A stretch of 64,000 nt of DNA from Diphasiastrum complanatum. Taxonomy: Eukaryota; Streptophyta; Lycopodiopsida; Lycopodiales; Lycopodiaceae. How positions within the stretch are numbered: position 1 is the stretch's first letter; the number at the start of each line of letters is the position of its first letter. The notes beneath the pieces were generated by a model that worked only from the letters and a program-made list of their open reading frames with translations, did not search any database and was not told the origin of the DNA. The stretch spans positions 35,553,078 through 35,617,077 of the forward strand of contig CM055095.1 in the NCBI GenBank assembly GCA_029204225.1, in the 5' to 3' direction. Below are positions 48,584-59,499 of the stretch, in pieces. Made by a program: the position numbers and the translations under genes.

Positions 48584-49265
48584 TGTAAAAATTACAGCAA
48601 ATAAGGATCCTAAAACACTTGAAATGATGAGAAAAACAATAGATTATGATTTCATAAGATTAGCACAAGTTGAACCATCAAAATCCATCAAAAATCTATG
48701 CTTGAACCTCACTAAATGGCCCAAATCCTTGAAGAAGGCTTCACACATGTGAAAGTACGGCCTCCCACAGTCTGAGTACTGTGCACCAAACCTACATTCA
48801 ATCCTATAATCATTAGTAATCACAAGTACTCAAACAATTATGAACATAGAGAGCAATTGCACCATTATGAGAGAAAAAACATGAAATTGCTTGATTGATT
48901 TTGGTGAGATATCATCACCTATATATACATGATCCATCACGGTTTTGGGCAGGTATGAGTATCCCTAAACCTATCCCTAATGCTAATTTTGGTGGATCTT
49001 TCATCCCTACTAAGTTAGGGTTGGAATCTTGGAGATCCCTCAACAATGCAAAAATTACCAAAAATAGGTCCTACTTTTTCTCCCTTGTATCTAAGCATAA
49101 TTTGGACTCATTCCAAAGGTTCTAATACTTAGGTCTACTTGAGAACATCCTTATGAATGGAATCCTATGCTATTTGGCACGTGTGACAAGACACATCATG
49201 ACCATCTAACTATTTACAAGTCATATGACCAAAACTAGTCAAGCTAGAATTGTGAATTTTTAACA
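48584..49265 (-). repeat. 5' LTR of the near-complete Copia
   Basis: Same length (682 bp) and nearly the same sequence as 43,104-43,785. The right flank is TCACC, which completes the target duplication. Confidence 0.95.
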
Positions 49266-51309
49266 TCACCAATGAGATCTTCCTTGCCTTGGAGAAATTG
49301 CCACTTGAGTTGCTCCATGTAGTCTTCTTCATCCAACCTTTTGCCATCTTGATCATGCATGAACACTCCACCACAATCATAGCAACCTTTGAGTTGATGA
49401 AGAGATGTAAGATCCATGCCTTGAATCTTCCCAAGAGTCACTCTTCCTTTGCTTTTTCCTTCACAAGACTCCCTCTTAATGATCACACCACAAAAGTTAG
49501 CAATCTCCCTCTTGATAGTTGCATCATAAGAAATGGAAGAATCTCGAACATCAGAAGCCATGAAAAGAATACATAGTTCCTTCAACATAAGAATGATTAA
49601 AGTACTTTTTCTTGTCAAACCTGGACTTCTAATCAATGATATAGGTAATGATAATGAACCCTCACTATCATTCACAAAAGCATCATTCAAAGTACATCCT
49701 ACTTTGAACACTTCACATTCATCTCTCCCTTTTGACTTGAGATCTTCCTCACCAAGTCTCACGATAGAACCTTTTGATCTACTTTCTTTATGAATACGTG
49801 TGACACCACTTGTTTCACAAATGACTTTTTTGGACTCATCACATAAAGATACAAAAGAAACTTTTTCTTCAATCATGCTCAAAGCAACATCTCTTTCCAA
49901 ATGAGTAAATAAGTCATTAGCAACAACCATTTCCAAAGAAGAGTTTTCATCACCTCCATTGATGAAGTTAGCTCTCTTCTTACCTTTTTCATTTTTGCAC
50001 TTTCCATGTAGTTCCATTGAAGAGCCACCAAGACTTGGAAATCTATGAGTAGAAGAGTTTAAACATGATACTAATTTAGCACCACATGACTCCATTTGAC
50101 TAGTAGGTAGCACTAGTCCATCTTCAAGATCCAATGGATCCAAAACATTGATCATAGATTCACCAAATTTTGCCAAGTTAGCACAACAATAACTATCTCC
50201 AAGAAGCTCATTAGATCTCAACCTAGATCTAGCATAAGGAAGTTCTTTAGACTTTGCATAAGATCTACCAATCTTATTGATGCTAGGGATTGACTTTTGA
50301 AAGTTGAGAGAACCACCAACATCCATTTCATTCCTCTTGTTAGACATAACAAATGCATCAAGCTTGTAAAGTCTACCTTGTCTATTGCCCCTAGCAATCA
50401 AGACATCTCCCTTGGTAATGAAGCAAACATCCCCAACAAACTTTGTCTTGTACCCTTTTTTTAACATTTGACCAACACTTAGCAAATTCCTTGAAAGTGA
50501 AGGAATGTAAAGAACACCATCAAGCCTTGCATTCCTATTAGTAGAAAGACAAATAGGAATTGAGCCAATACCTTTGATCATACACTCACCACCATTTGGC
50601 ATGTGAACCACTTTCTTGGTTTCAACATAAGAGATCAAAGAAGTAAAGAACTTACCTTTACCTTTGCCTTTGACTTTATCTTTTGTGAAAAAATCCTCTT
50701 CACCTCCACCTTGCAAGGATGCACCATCAAGCTTTGATTGCAACCTATGTTCTTCAGCCAATAAGATTTCTTGCAAGTCAACCACACTTGGCAAGACTCT
50801 TTGAATAGAAAAACTTTGCACAAGGTTAGCATGTTCATCTAGCAAACCATTCAACATAACATGGACTATTTCACCATCTTTTATGTTTTCATCAATACAT
50901 GCTAGATCATCACTTAAGGACTTAATCCTCAAGACAAATGCATGAGCACTTTCACCCTCTTTTTGCCTACTAGAAAATATTTGCCTCCTTAGAGTCAATA
51001 CCCTAGATGTGGACTTTGATTCAAAGAGCTTCTTCAAGGCATTCCATGCCTCACTTGCACTTTGACACTTACTAACTTCCTTGAGAAGTTCATTGTAACA
51101 TTCATTTTAATGATATGAAGAGCCCTGTTGGCCTTCTTATCAAACATTTGTTGCTCTTGAACTGTGGGTGGTCTCTCTTCAGTTCCTGCAACTATGTCCA
51201 TGAGTTCATTCAACTCAAGTAAGGATTTCATCCTCACTTTCCAAGTAGAGTAGTTTGATGAACTCAACCTATAATTAGTTTCTAACATGATCCCACCATT
51301 GGAAGCCAT
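49261..51309 (-). CDS. gag-like ORF fused to a long ORF of unknown function (non-autonomous Copia-derived element)
   Basis: ATG 51,309 starts a UBN2-type gag (SSSNYSTWKVRMKSLLELNE). One base is missing near 51,080; restoring the frame continues gag through SKSTSRVLTLRRQIFSSRQ. After KGKGKGK the usual zinc knuckle and DSGA protease site are deleted in frame, and the text resumes in the post-protease part (GGECMIKGIGSIPICLSTNR; LSRNLLSVGQMLKKGYKT; GRLYKLDAFV). From about 50,330 integrase and reverse transcriptase are replaced by about 360 residues that I do not recognise. These include CDESKKVICETSGVT, IHKESRSKGSIVRLGEEDLK and a possible metal site CYDCGGVFMHDQDGK. The frame ends only because a younger Copia element is inserted at 49,265; beyond it the frame stays open to about 42,912. 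Related pieces occur at 59,500-59,834 and 63,040-63,230. Function unknown. Confidence 0.7.
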
Positions 51310-52435
51310 GAATATAATAATTCTTCAACTTTTAGGCTCTGTCCTAATACACCTAACACTCACTTTCCTCTCAACAAATGATGGATAAGAGATCTCAGAA
51401 GATCTAGGAACCTAAAACACTTCTATCTTGAACCTGGCTGGTTTCCAAGCATAGAAAGGAAGATTGAAAACACATGCAATACTTTGCACACAATAAGAAT
51501 GGATTACAAACTCAAACCAACCTGAACACACTCTTGCTTAAGCTCTCAAACTTTCCAGCAAGTGACCAAATCAAGTTATGGTGTGAAGAGTTACTTGCAT
51601 TCTTAGAAAATACAAAAGACTAGGCTGCCAAGAATACCTAGAATTGAACAAACTTGATCAACATATGATCAACACACTAAGATATTGATTCAACCTGTAA
51701 AACCACATGTAAACCACACTTCTAAAAGTTTATAAACTCCAGCAAGTGATAAATACAAGCTTTAGAGGTGAATGAAAGAGCACACTTAGTGAATCACAAG
51801 ACTAGCTTCACTAGCTTGTCAAATCTTGGTGTTTAGATGTAGATCTAAGATCACTTCACATGAGAATGTTCCTCAACCTGTTAAGAACCTGAAAACACAT
51901 TTACATAATGGTTAAAACCTTCCAGCAAATTCTCCAATCAAATTACATTAGGAGAGTTACGTACATGCTCAACAAAGTACACCAAAATTTATGCAAAAGA
52001 TTGTTGACAATCTGTTAACCCAAAAGGGGATCTTTCATCCAAGTGGGAGCTTTGCTCAGCCTTTTGGAGAAATACAAAATCACTCAAAGAGTATTTGTCA
52101 TCCACTTAAGGAGAGTGTTCATCCACAAAGGAGAGTGTTCATCCACAGAAGTGGAGATTGTCAACAATACATTGAACAGAACATTGTTAGTATTGAATAG
52201 GCACAAGCCTCACAATCAACAAATGATTAGGTGTTATGATCCAATCCAAAATAGCTTCTTCTCAGCCTCTGATCTTCAATAGACCTGAAATATGCCTTTG
52301 ATCCACAAGTTCAACTCACAAAACAAAGGTTAGTAAGATTTAATCAACAATGCAATGCATAATCATGCTAGAACTTGATCAAACATCCAAATATCACCAT
52401 AGATGGAAACCTTACTAAAAATAACAGCCAACATG
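51310..52435 (-). other. Leader of the non-autonomous element
   Basis: About 1.1 kb between primer-binding site and gag start. Only short frames are seen. Words such as CCACTTAAGGAGAGTGTTCA and CACAAAGGAGAGTGTTCATC form a small local direct repeat near 52,100-52,145. Confidence 0.5.
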
Positions 52436-52447
52436 GCTCTGATACTA
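52436..52447 (-). other. Primer-binding site (one mismatch)
   Basis: On minus TAGTATCAGAGC follows the LTR end TTTTTTCACA. The usual sequence is TGGTATCAGAGC. Confidence 0.7.
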
Positions 52448-53188
52448 TGTGAAAAAAGTGGATCTTGAATTGATCCAAACTCCCAAAATACTTGGCTAAG
52501 ATCTTTGCACAACAAGCTACAAAAGCTAGAAATGGCAAAGCATCCTAATGCTACCTTTGATACACATGAACTTGACAAAGCATTCAAGAGACAAAAGAAA
52601 CTAATAAAAGGTACTAATGGTAGCCAAAAACAACAGCATACCAGCCCTACAATAGCACCCTACCACTTTTGAAAACCTCTTAAGACCATACACAAAAACT
52701 TGAAGACAATACACAAAGCAATGCTCTCAATGGAGGAAGAAACTGTGACAATGATCTATTGATCTCTCTCAACAATACAATAAGTTTCTCCAACCTGTTC
52801 TCCACGAACTTCAGCCTAATATAGGTGAGAGAGATGACTCTTTCTCCTCTCTCTAGAACTTAGGACCCAAATTTAGGACACCAATAGCCTAAAATAGCCA
52901 ATTTTGGCCTATATGTCTAAATAACATGATTTTGGTGTCATTTCGAAGGTCCTGAAGTTTGAGACTTCTTCAACATAAAATATATACTAAAATAAAAGTA
53001 TCTAGGCCTCTTTTACATGTGTGAAATGTTAGATGCCTCATGTGTTTTTATATAATTTATGATGTATAAATTATCCATCCTTTGCAATAAATACATATGC
53101 ATGCCACTTTGATATTCAAAACATCAAACTTTATGCATAGCAAAATAAACATTCGTAGTGGTGACTATTTTTCCTTGCAATTTTCACA
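52448..53188 (-). repeat. 5' LTR of the non-autonomous Copia-derived element
   Basis: Plus-strand edges are TGTGAAAAAAGTGG and GCAATTTTCACA, giving TG...CA ends with an 8-base inverted repeat, next to the primer-binding site. Length is about 741 bp. No 3' partner LTR is present in the window, so the element is truncated near 42,936. Confidence 0.65.
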
Positions 53189-53560
53189 AGTCCTACAAAC
53201 AGCATTTTCTTTTCTTATTTCACTAGAAATTTGGATAAGACTAGAATTGTAGAAAAGATGATTTTTCATACTTTAAGACGAGGTTCTCTTTTTTAAACAG
53301 AAGGGTGGGTTTGATTTCTAGTTTTCGAATGAAAATTATAGTGCTTTTGCCCAACTTCATGCTCTACACAAATAAATAAATTCAATTCAATTATATATAG
53401 ATATAAACGCATACTCAAACTAGACAATTTCTAATGTTGGATCCAAATGGCTACAATTTAAGTGATTGTCGTGAAATAAACAAATAAGCCATGGCATGGC
53501 TACTACCCCTTTCTGTTGGATTTTGATGGTCAACCTCAAATCCATTCAATAATTAGCATC
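53189..53560. other. No gene seen
   Basis: AT-rich spacer with short frames only. Confidence 0.4.
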
Positions 53561-54480
53561 CTGAAAAATCTGTCGAAGTTCGACTTCATCGACTTCGAAG
53601 TCGTCGAAGATATCGAAGACATCAACTTCATCGACTTCGACTTCTCTCATGTAGATATATACATATGTTCAAATTCGACATCGACGTTTTCACTAACTCC
53701 ATCAAATCCGACTTTGTCGACTTTCACAATATCGACCCAGGAGCATCTCACTCTTCCAAGAGTAATTTCGATGCTTCTACAAGAGGAGATCAGAAGAACT
53801 GCATCCTCCTCAAGCTCAGGATCTATATTCAAACAAAAATCAGAAGTTTAGATCCAAGAAATCTCCTAAGTCAGCTTATCCTGACAAAAAGAGCAACGTG
53901 CAGTTTGGATCGAATTTTGGTTCTGAATCGAATTCAAAGTCTTTATCATTCCAACCAGTGCAGAAATTATTCTGTATAGATGCGGATTGGGCAGGAGATA
54001 TCGATACCAAAAGATCAATTTTTGGATTTGTATTTTTATACAATCAAGGCCCAATATCTTGGAACAGCCGAATGCAGACCTTAGTAGTATAATCATCAAC
54101 CGAATCAGAATACATAGTTGCCACGAATGCTACCAAGGAGGCAATTTGGCTAAGACACCTACTTGCAGATATCGACCTTGCTCAGTCACATCCAACAACT
54201 ATTCATTGTGACAATCAAAGCACAATAGCACTATGTCTAAATCTGAGATTTCATTCTCAAAGCAAACATATTCAAATCAAGTATCACTACCTTAGAGAAA
54301 AAGTGCAAGGCAAGGAAGTGTCACTGGTTTACTGTAGGGCAGATCTTATGGCAGCAGATTACTTCACAAAAGCTCTATCAAAGTAAGACACATGAAGAAG
54401 TATTGCAAGAATTCTTGTGTTGTTGTTCTCTGTCCGGATAATACTTTGTGGATCACCAGCGGTTTCAAGGTCATTTGAGC
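53561..54480 (+). pseudogene. Copia deletion derivative: gag remnant joined to RNase H
   Basis: A gag-like end (LTLPRVISMLLQEEIRRTAS, 53,750-53,800) is followed after about 150 bases by RNase H: IDADWAGDIDTKRSIFGFVF (53,980), SSTESEYIVATNATKEAIWL (54,095), SKHIQIKYHYLREKVQGKEV and AADYFTKALSK (54,350-54,386). In a shifted frame the tail reaches TGA near 54,478. Protease, integrase and reverse transcriptase are gone. The first part (53,565-53,740) is a striking series of TCGACTTC/GAAGTCG words. The right end lies about 20 bases from the stop codon of the oppositely directed PPR gene, with no LTR between. Confidence 0.75.
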
Positions 54481-54498
54481 TGAAAATCAGACTCACTA

Positions 54499-56776
54499 TC
54501 ATGTCTCTTGGAAAAAAAAGGATTCAGATGGTGAGCCCGTAAGATTCGAAGTCAACTTGACAATTTCCTGCAAGGCATGTTCTGCTTGCTCTACGTTACC
54601 GTGAGCTTTGCAGGCACTAAGGTATGTCATCCATAGTACCACTGAGGGTTGAACTGGCATGTCCTGAATGAAGCCCAATGCCTCACCCAGTTCACCTGCC
54701 CGGCAGAAAAGGTCGACCATACACCCATAATGCTCCATGGTCGGTGTAATTCCATAATCTTGGCACATAGAACCAAAGTACTTATAGCCTTTCTCCACCA
54801 ATCCTGCACGGCTGCAAGCAGAAAGAACACTAACAAACGTGATTTCTTCTGGGTTGACACCTTTCTGCTCCATCTCTTCGAAGAGTTTAAGAGAATCCTT
54901 GACCATTCCATGCATAGCATAACCTGCAATCATCGCATTCCAGGAGACCACATTTTTTTCAGGCATTGTGTCAAAGACTTTTCTTGCATTTACCAGACTC
55001 CCACACTTAGCATACATATCGATAAGGGCACTACATAAAAATACTTCCGAATGAAGTCCATGGATGAAAATCTTTGAATGTACTATCTTCGCCTCGTCTA
55101 AAGAGGACAAATTCCCACATGCATGTATAACACCCAAAAATGTTACATCATCTGATTTTAGACCTTCCTTTTCCATTTGCCGAAACAACTGAAGAGCTTT
55201 TTCTGCATGTCCATGTCTTGCATACCCCATTATCATTGCATTCCATGAAATGACATCTCGTACATGCATCTGATTGAACACTTTGGAAGCATCATTAATG
55301 CTACCACATTTAAAGTACATGTCAATAAGACAGTTTCCTACTTGAAGGTTTGACTCATATCCAATCTTCATAATTTGCCAATGAACCAGCTTACCCTGTT
55401 CCAAAAACAAAGGACTACAAAAAGCTTTCAGAAGGCCAACAAAGGTGACAGCATCTGGCTTAGGTCCTTCTCGCTGCATTTGCTGAAAGAGTAAAAGTGC
55501 CTTCCCACTGTGACCCTGCCTGGCATACCCCGCGATCATTGCATTCCATGACACTAAATCTCGTCTGGGCATCTTCTCAAACACTTGTGATGCATCTTCT
55601 ATGCTATCACATTTGGCATACATGTTAACAAGTGTGTTTCCCAGATGTACATTCAAGTGAAACCTGCGCTCAGAAATCATTGAATGCACCCATCTGCCAC
55701 AGTTCAAGGCTCCTAGGCTGGCACATGCATTTAACATCCCTACAAAAGTAACTTCAGTGGGTTGCAGTCCCTCATTCTGCAATTGATAGAAAAAATCAAG
55801 TGCCTTCTCACCTTGCCCGTGCTTCGAATACCCGACAATCATTGCATTCCATGCAACAATATTACGATTGGCTAGTTCGTCAAATACTTCACGAGCATCT
55901 TCTATACTACAGCATTTGGCATACATGTCAATGAGGGCACTCCCCACAAAGACATTCATATTTATTCTTCTTTCAATGAGCTGTGAATGGAGCCATTTTC
56001 CCTGTTCTAGGGCTGACAAACTAGCACACGCACTAAAGAGGGCCACAAAGGTGAACTCATTCGGTTCTATGCCCTCATTTAGCATTTGATGAAATAGTTC
56101 AAGCACCTGCTTTCCATGTCCATACTTGGCATATCCAACAAGTATTGTGTTCCATGATACCACATCTCTTTTCAGCATTTTGCTGAAAACTAGCCATCCA
56201 TCTTCTATGAGCCCACACTTGGCATAAAAGTCAATTAGACTGTTGGCTATGTAAAGGTTTGATTCAAGTCCAGCTTTGATTATTTGTCTATGGAGTTGCT
56301 TGCCTCTTTTCAGGGCTGATAAACTAGCGCATGCATTAAGCACACCAACAAATGTGAACTCATTTGGAATTACATCTTTTATTTTCATTTCATTGAAAAG
56401 TTTAAGCGCCTTCTCAGCAAGTCCGCTCTTGCTGTAGGCTACAATCATCGCAGTCCATGAGAAAACATCAGGATCAGAAATTTTTTCAAAAGCATTCTGT
56501 GCATCAGTAATACTTCCACACCTACCATACATGTTGACAAGGTGGGAACCAACAAAGGCATCTTGCTCTAGCCCACTTTTCATTATTTGGGTGTGGAGCA
56601 GCTTGCCCTCTGAAAGCATCTCCAATCTGCCACATGCCTGCAAGGCATAAATGTATATGCTTGATGGTATCCAATTTTGCCGTATTTCCATGATGTGCAA
56701 TGCTTCTTTGACTCTTCCCTCATTGCAAAGAGTTCTAACGCACCAAACAAAGTTAGGATTCTCATGCTCAACAACC
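54499..56776 (-). CDS. P-L-S pentatricopeptide repeat protein, E motif truncated
   Basis: A single minus-strand frame of over 730 codons encodes six P-L-S cycles of about 100 residues. Each carries a variant of the S-W-N-A-M-I-x-G-Y pattern (DVFSWTAMIVAYSKSG through NVVSWNAMIAGYAMHG) and a variant of YAKCGSIEDA. The L-type repeat (ITFVSVLSACSRAGLVEKGY) and the E1-like segment (VVLWMTYLSACKAHGNVEQA) follow. The usual E continuation, E+ and DYW parts are missing: after ALQEIVKL the frame ends in 18 unrelated residues and a stop. PLS-class proteins bind organellar RNA one base per repeat and act in C-to-U editing or RNA processing. No ATG lies upstream in frame before a TAA; the earliest support is an acceptor-like GCAG at 56,777-56,780, so an upstream exon with the targeting peptide is likely. 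The first in-frame ATG is at 56,691. The C-terminal loss means any editing function would need a partner. Confidence 0.85.
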
Positions 56777-56899
56777 CTGCAGTTTCGACAAAAACCCTCT
56801 TATAGGATTTATATTCTGCAAACAGAAATAAAAGCTCACAGTCCAAATGTTTCAAGATCGAAATGTAAAGAAGAAATTTTTTCCAAAGCAAAAGGTTGA

Positions 56900-57738
56900 T
56901 TTGATCCCTACAGTCTTTTTTTACACTTGAGAAGATTTTCAGGTTTTATCCACTACATAGAGCTAGGCAGATGATTTGATCTGACAAAAAACGTGTGGCT
57001 GCGTCGTAGCAGATGCCATCACTTTTATGTGAAACAACCCATGCAGCATTCAGCATGCTACTAATTACGAGCACAAACACAGATAATCATGAAAAACTAA
57101 TTGAAGGCTCCTGGAGACTCCACCTAAAACCAGGGGTGGGGGGTTCGGTGTGAGCTGGGTCTGGCCCTTTTGGTCCATATTGATGAATAGCATATTGGCA
57201 TGTGTCCCTTTGGACTTGCCGGGCAACAAGTCCAAAATTACCCTCACTTCGCACGATCTGTTTGCTTCGCTTTTAGAATTAAGGTCCAATTATTATCCGC
57301 ATAAATCAGGATCAATAGGCATGATGCAGTTGAGCCAACCATAAATGTAGGCAATCTGGCAAAATTGAATGATTTTGTATGCAACCCTACCAGATTCCAA
57401 AGGTAGTAGTTTTGCGGTAAGGAAAATAGATCTTCCACAGAGAATGTGGGCATTGCTCTGGATGCTGATTGGTCTACATCGTTCAACATTAGGGTGTATC
57501 TTTAACCCTAAAGTTGAGAGACTGGAAAGTGCTGGGGTTGAGCCAGTTACTGACTCAAAATTGACATATGGGCTTTGCATTTGTCCCGTAAGGGAACCTC
57601 AAAAGAGACCCAATGCCTTCATGAAGCTGGCTGCAACAAGTGGTTGAGGTTCTCAAGATACTACAAGACTACAAGTGCTCTAAAGCGAACATGTGGTTGA
57701 GGTAGTCAAAATAGTGAGAAACCCTGAAGCGAAACTTT
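56900..57738. other. Region upstream of the PPR frame, no gene supported
   Basis: Expected place for a 5' exon of the PPR gene. Overlapping frames of 60-95 codons exist on both strands (for example 57,369-57,647 plus) but none shows a motif or a convincing transit peptide. Confidence 0.35.
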
Positions 57739-57900
57739 GGTGGGTTTCTGAGCTGAAAAAATGAATGGCAAATTCCCTAAAGAAAAGCAGCGACAAAGGT
57801 AGTATGCACATTCGTCTGGGTGGGTTTCTGAGCTGAAAAAATGAATGCCAGAAACCCTAAAGTGTTGGAAAAGCAGCGACAAAAGTAGTTGCACATTCAT
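57739..57900 (+). repeat. Tandem duplication, unit about 80 bp
   Basis: GGTGGGTTTCTGAGCTGAAA with AAATGAATGGCAAATTCCCT and AAAGCAGCGACAAAGGTAGT is repeated at once with a few changes and a 10-base insertion (GTGTTGGAAA). Confidence 0.8.
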
Positions 57901-58282
57901 TCATTCAGTCTTACAGGAATCTCACCTCCTTAAGCCTTTTTGGGTTCCGCCGAACTCAGCGGCTGATGAAGACACTCTACTATTCAAGAGCTTTGCATGT
58001 GGTCCTGGCATGTCCTGAATTTATTTCAGAAAACCGAAAATATCAGCGACATCCAGACACAATATTTGTGAGAGATGGAGGCATACCTAAAACGAAGAAT
58101 TGATGATGGAAAGCAAAACAAAGAAGTAACCGTTTTTTGCTTGTTGGCCTTGTCTTGCAAAGGCATGTGATGAAGCAGGTCTCACTCAAGTTATTTAGAC
58201 AAGTCAAAAGTAAAGGAAAATGCTTCCAATCTTGAAGGTCTTCCCGGAAAATCAGACATGTCTTTAAGTTTGTTGGCCTTGC

Positions 58283-58373
58283 CTTGCAAAGGCAATACTG
58301 TGTGTTAAGGTCGGTCAGTCGGTCCATGCCTTGCAAAGGCAATATTGTGTGTTGAGGTCGGTCGGTCCATGCA
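58283..58373 (+). repeat. Tandem duplication, unit about 48 bp
   Basis: GCCTTGCAAAGGCAATACTG with TGTGTTAAGGTCGGTCAGTC and GGTCCAT is followed by a near copy. The word CCTTGCAAAGGCA also occurs at about 58,150 in a related form. Confidence 0.75.
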
Positions 58374-58419
58374 GTTTAGAAGAAACTCAACGTTTGGGGT
58401 GGCGGCCCAAACTTTTTAA

Positions 58420-58862
58420 GGTCTGAACCTTGGTCAAGGGTGCTACAAGAATTCGACTTTCAAGTAGAAGTTCGCCAAGGCAAGTACCATACAAATGCAA
58501 ATTATCTATCACGGATAAATATTGAAACTCCAATCGACATTTTTTCAAGTTACGATATTGAATAAAAAACATTATTTCAATACAAATTTGGACCATATAT
58601 CATCCAAGATGTTTTATACAAGATGGGACCAAATGAAGAATTGTGCAGATGCTTAGAAACATTCGAGATTTGCAATGTAATCCAAGCTCTTTATTTTGAA
58701 GATGCAGGAGGACACTATGAAATAGTATATACAATCAAGAAAATTCCAAATGCCAAATACTGGTGACCAACTATGTACAAAGATGTAGCTAATTTTATTA
58801 AAACATGTGGTCTTTGTCAAAGAGTTGATAAGCCCACAATTTCTATGACTAGCCTCTGACTC
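58420..58862 (+). pseudogene. Ty3/Gypsy RNase H end and integrase zinc-binding fragment
   Basis: Plus frames read LQEFDFQVEVRQGKYHTNAN followed by YLSRI, the standard end of Gypsy RNase H. Further on come YW, TMYKDVANFIKTCGLCQRVD and KPT, the H2C2 zinc-binding part of Gypsy integrase. Stops interrupt both. The match ends near 58,862. Reverse transcriptase of the same class lies just beyond, on the opposite strand. Confidence 0.75.
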
Positions 58863-58924
58863 CTATGTTACCCTAGAGCTTGTTACCAGGTATACATCAC
58901 TCAATTGTCGCCTACGTAATACAT

Positions 58925-59475
58925 AGAATAATTATTTTTTCAAGTCATCGAAGGCTTTTTGCTGGTATGTCGACCATATATATTCGACTTCTTTCTTCAT
59001 CAAGTGAGTTAAAGGTGAAGCCAGACTTGCATGATCATAGATGAACCTTCGAAAATAGCCAACATGGCCTAAGAACCCACATAATTCTCATATACGACGG
59101 TCATACCTCGGATTAGGAGTTGTGAATCTCCCATAGTTCGGTTCTTTCGAATTTTTGATCACTTCAATCTTGTCTCTGTCGACTTCTATGCCTCGAACAG
59201 AAATCCTATGCCCTAGTAGAATTCCTTCCGACATTTTGAAATAACATTTCTCTGGATGGAGATGTAAAGATGTCTCTCTGCAACATTGAAATGTTTTTCG
59301 AAGCTTCGATAGATGACTACTTTTCGTACTATAAACACAGAAATCTCGATAAAAATTTTAAAATATATTTATAGATAGTCCCGGAATATTACAGTCATCA
59401 TTCGTTGAAAAGTAGTTGGTGCATTACTTAGTCTGAACGACATCTATTTGTGGGTATAAGTGTCTCCATCAATGC
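58925..59475 (-). pseudogene. Ty3/Gypsy reverse transcriptase fragment
   Basis: Minus frames give FRLSNAPTTFQRMMTVIF, then LRKTFQCCRETSLHLHPEKC, YFKMSEGILLGHRISVRGIE, LCGFLGHVGYFRRFI and PLTHLMKKEVEYIW, the C-terminal half of Gypsy reverse transcriptase up to the RNase H connection (QQKAFDDLKK). The YxDD region is disrupted. It faces the RNase H/integrase piece on plus, so the original element has been broken and partly inverted. Confidence 0.75.
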
Positions 59476-59499
59476 TAGAAACCATTTTGGATTGGTATT

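Larger units (their letters stand above)
43104..49265 (-). mobile_element. Near-complete Copia LTR retrotransposon, 6.16 kb
   Basis: Two 682-bp LTRs (43,104-43,785 and 48,584-49,265) bound an internal region with primer-binding site, gag, knuckle, protease, integrase, reverse transcriptase, RNase H and polypurine tract, all in Copia order on minus. The flanking 5-mers are TCACC on both sides, a target-site duplication. By eye about a dozen bases differ between the LTRs, so the insertion is young compared with its neighbours. It sits inside an older element whose reading frame it interrupts. Coding damage is light: one stop and two homopolymer shifts. Confidence 0.95.

Noticed and set aside
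54627-54929. 100-codon minus frame overlapping the PPR gene
   Set aside because: It is a shifted reading of PPR codons.
57369-57647. 92-codon plus frame upstream of the PPR gene
   Set aside because: No motif, overlaps equally long frames on the other strand, and codon use is not distinctive.
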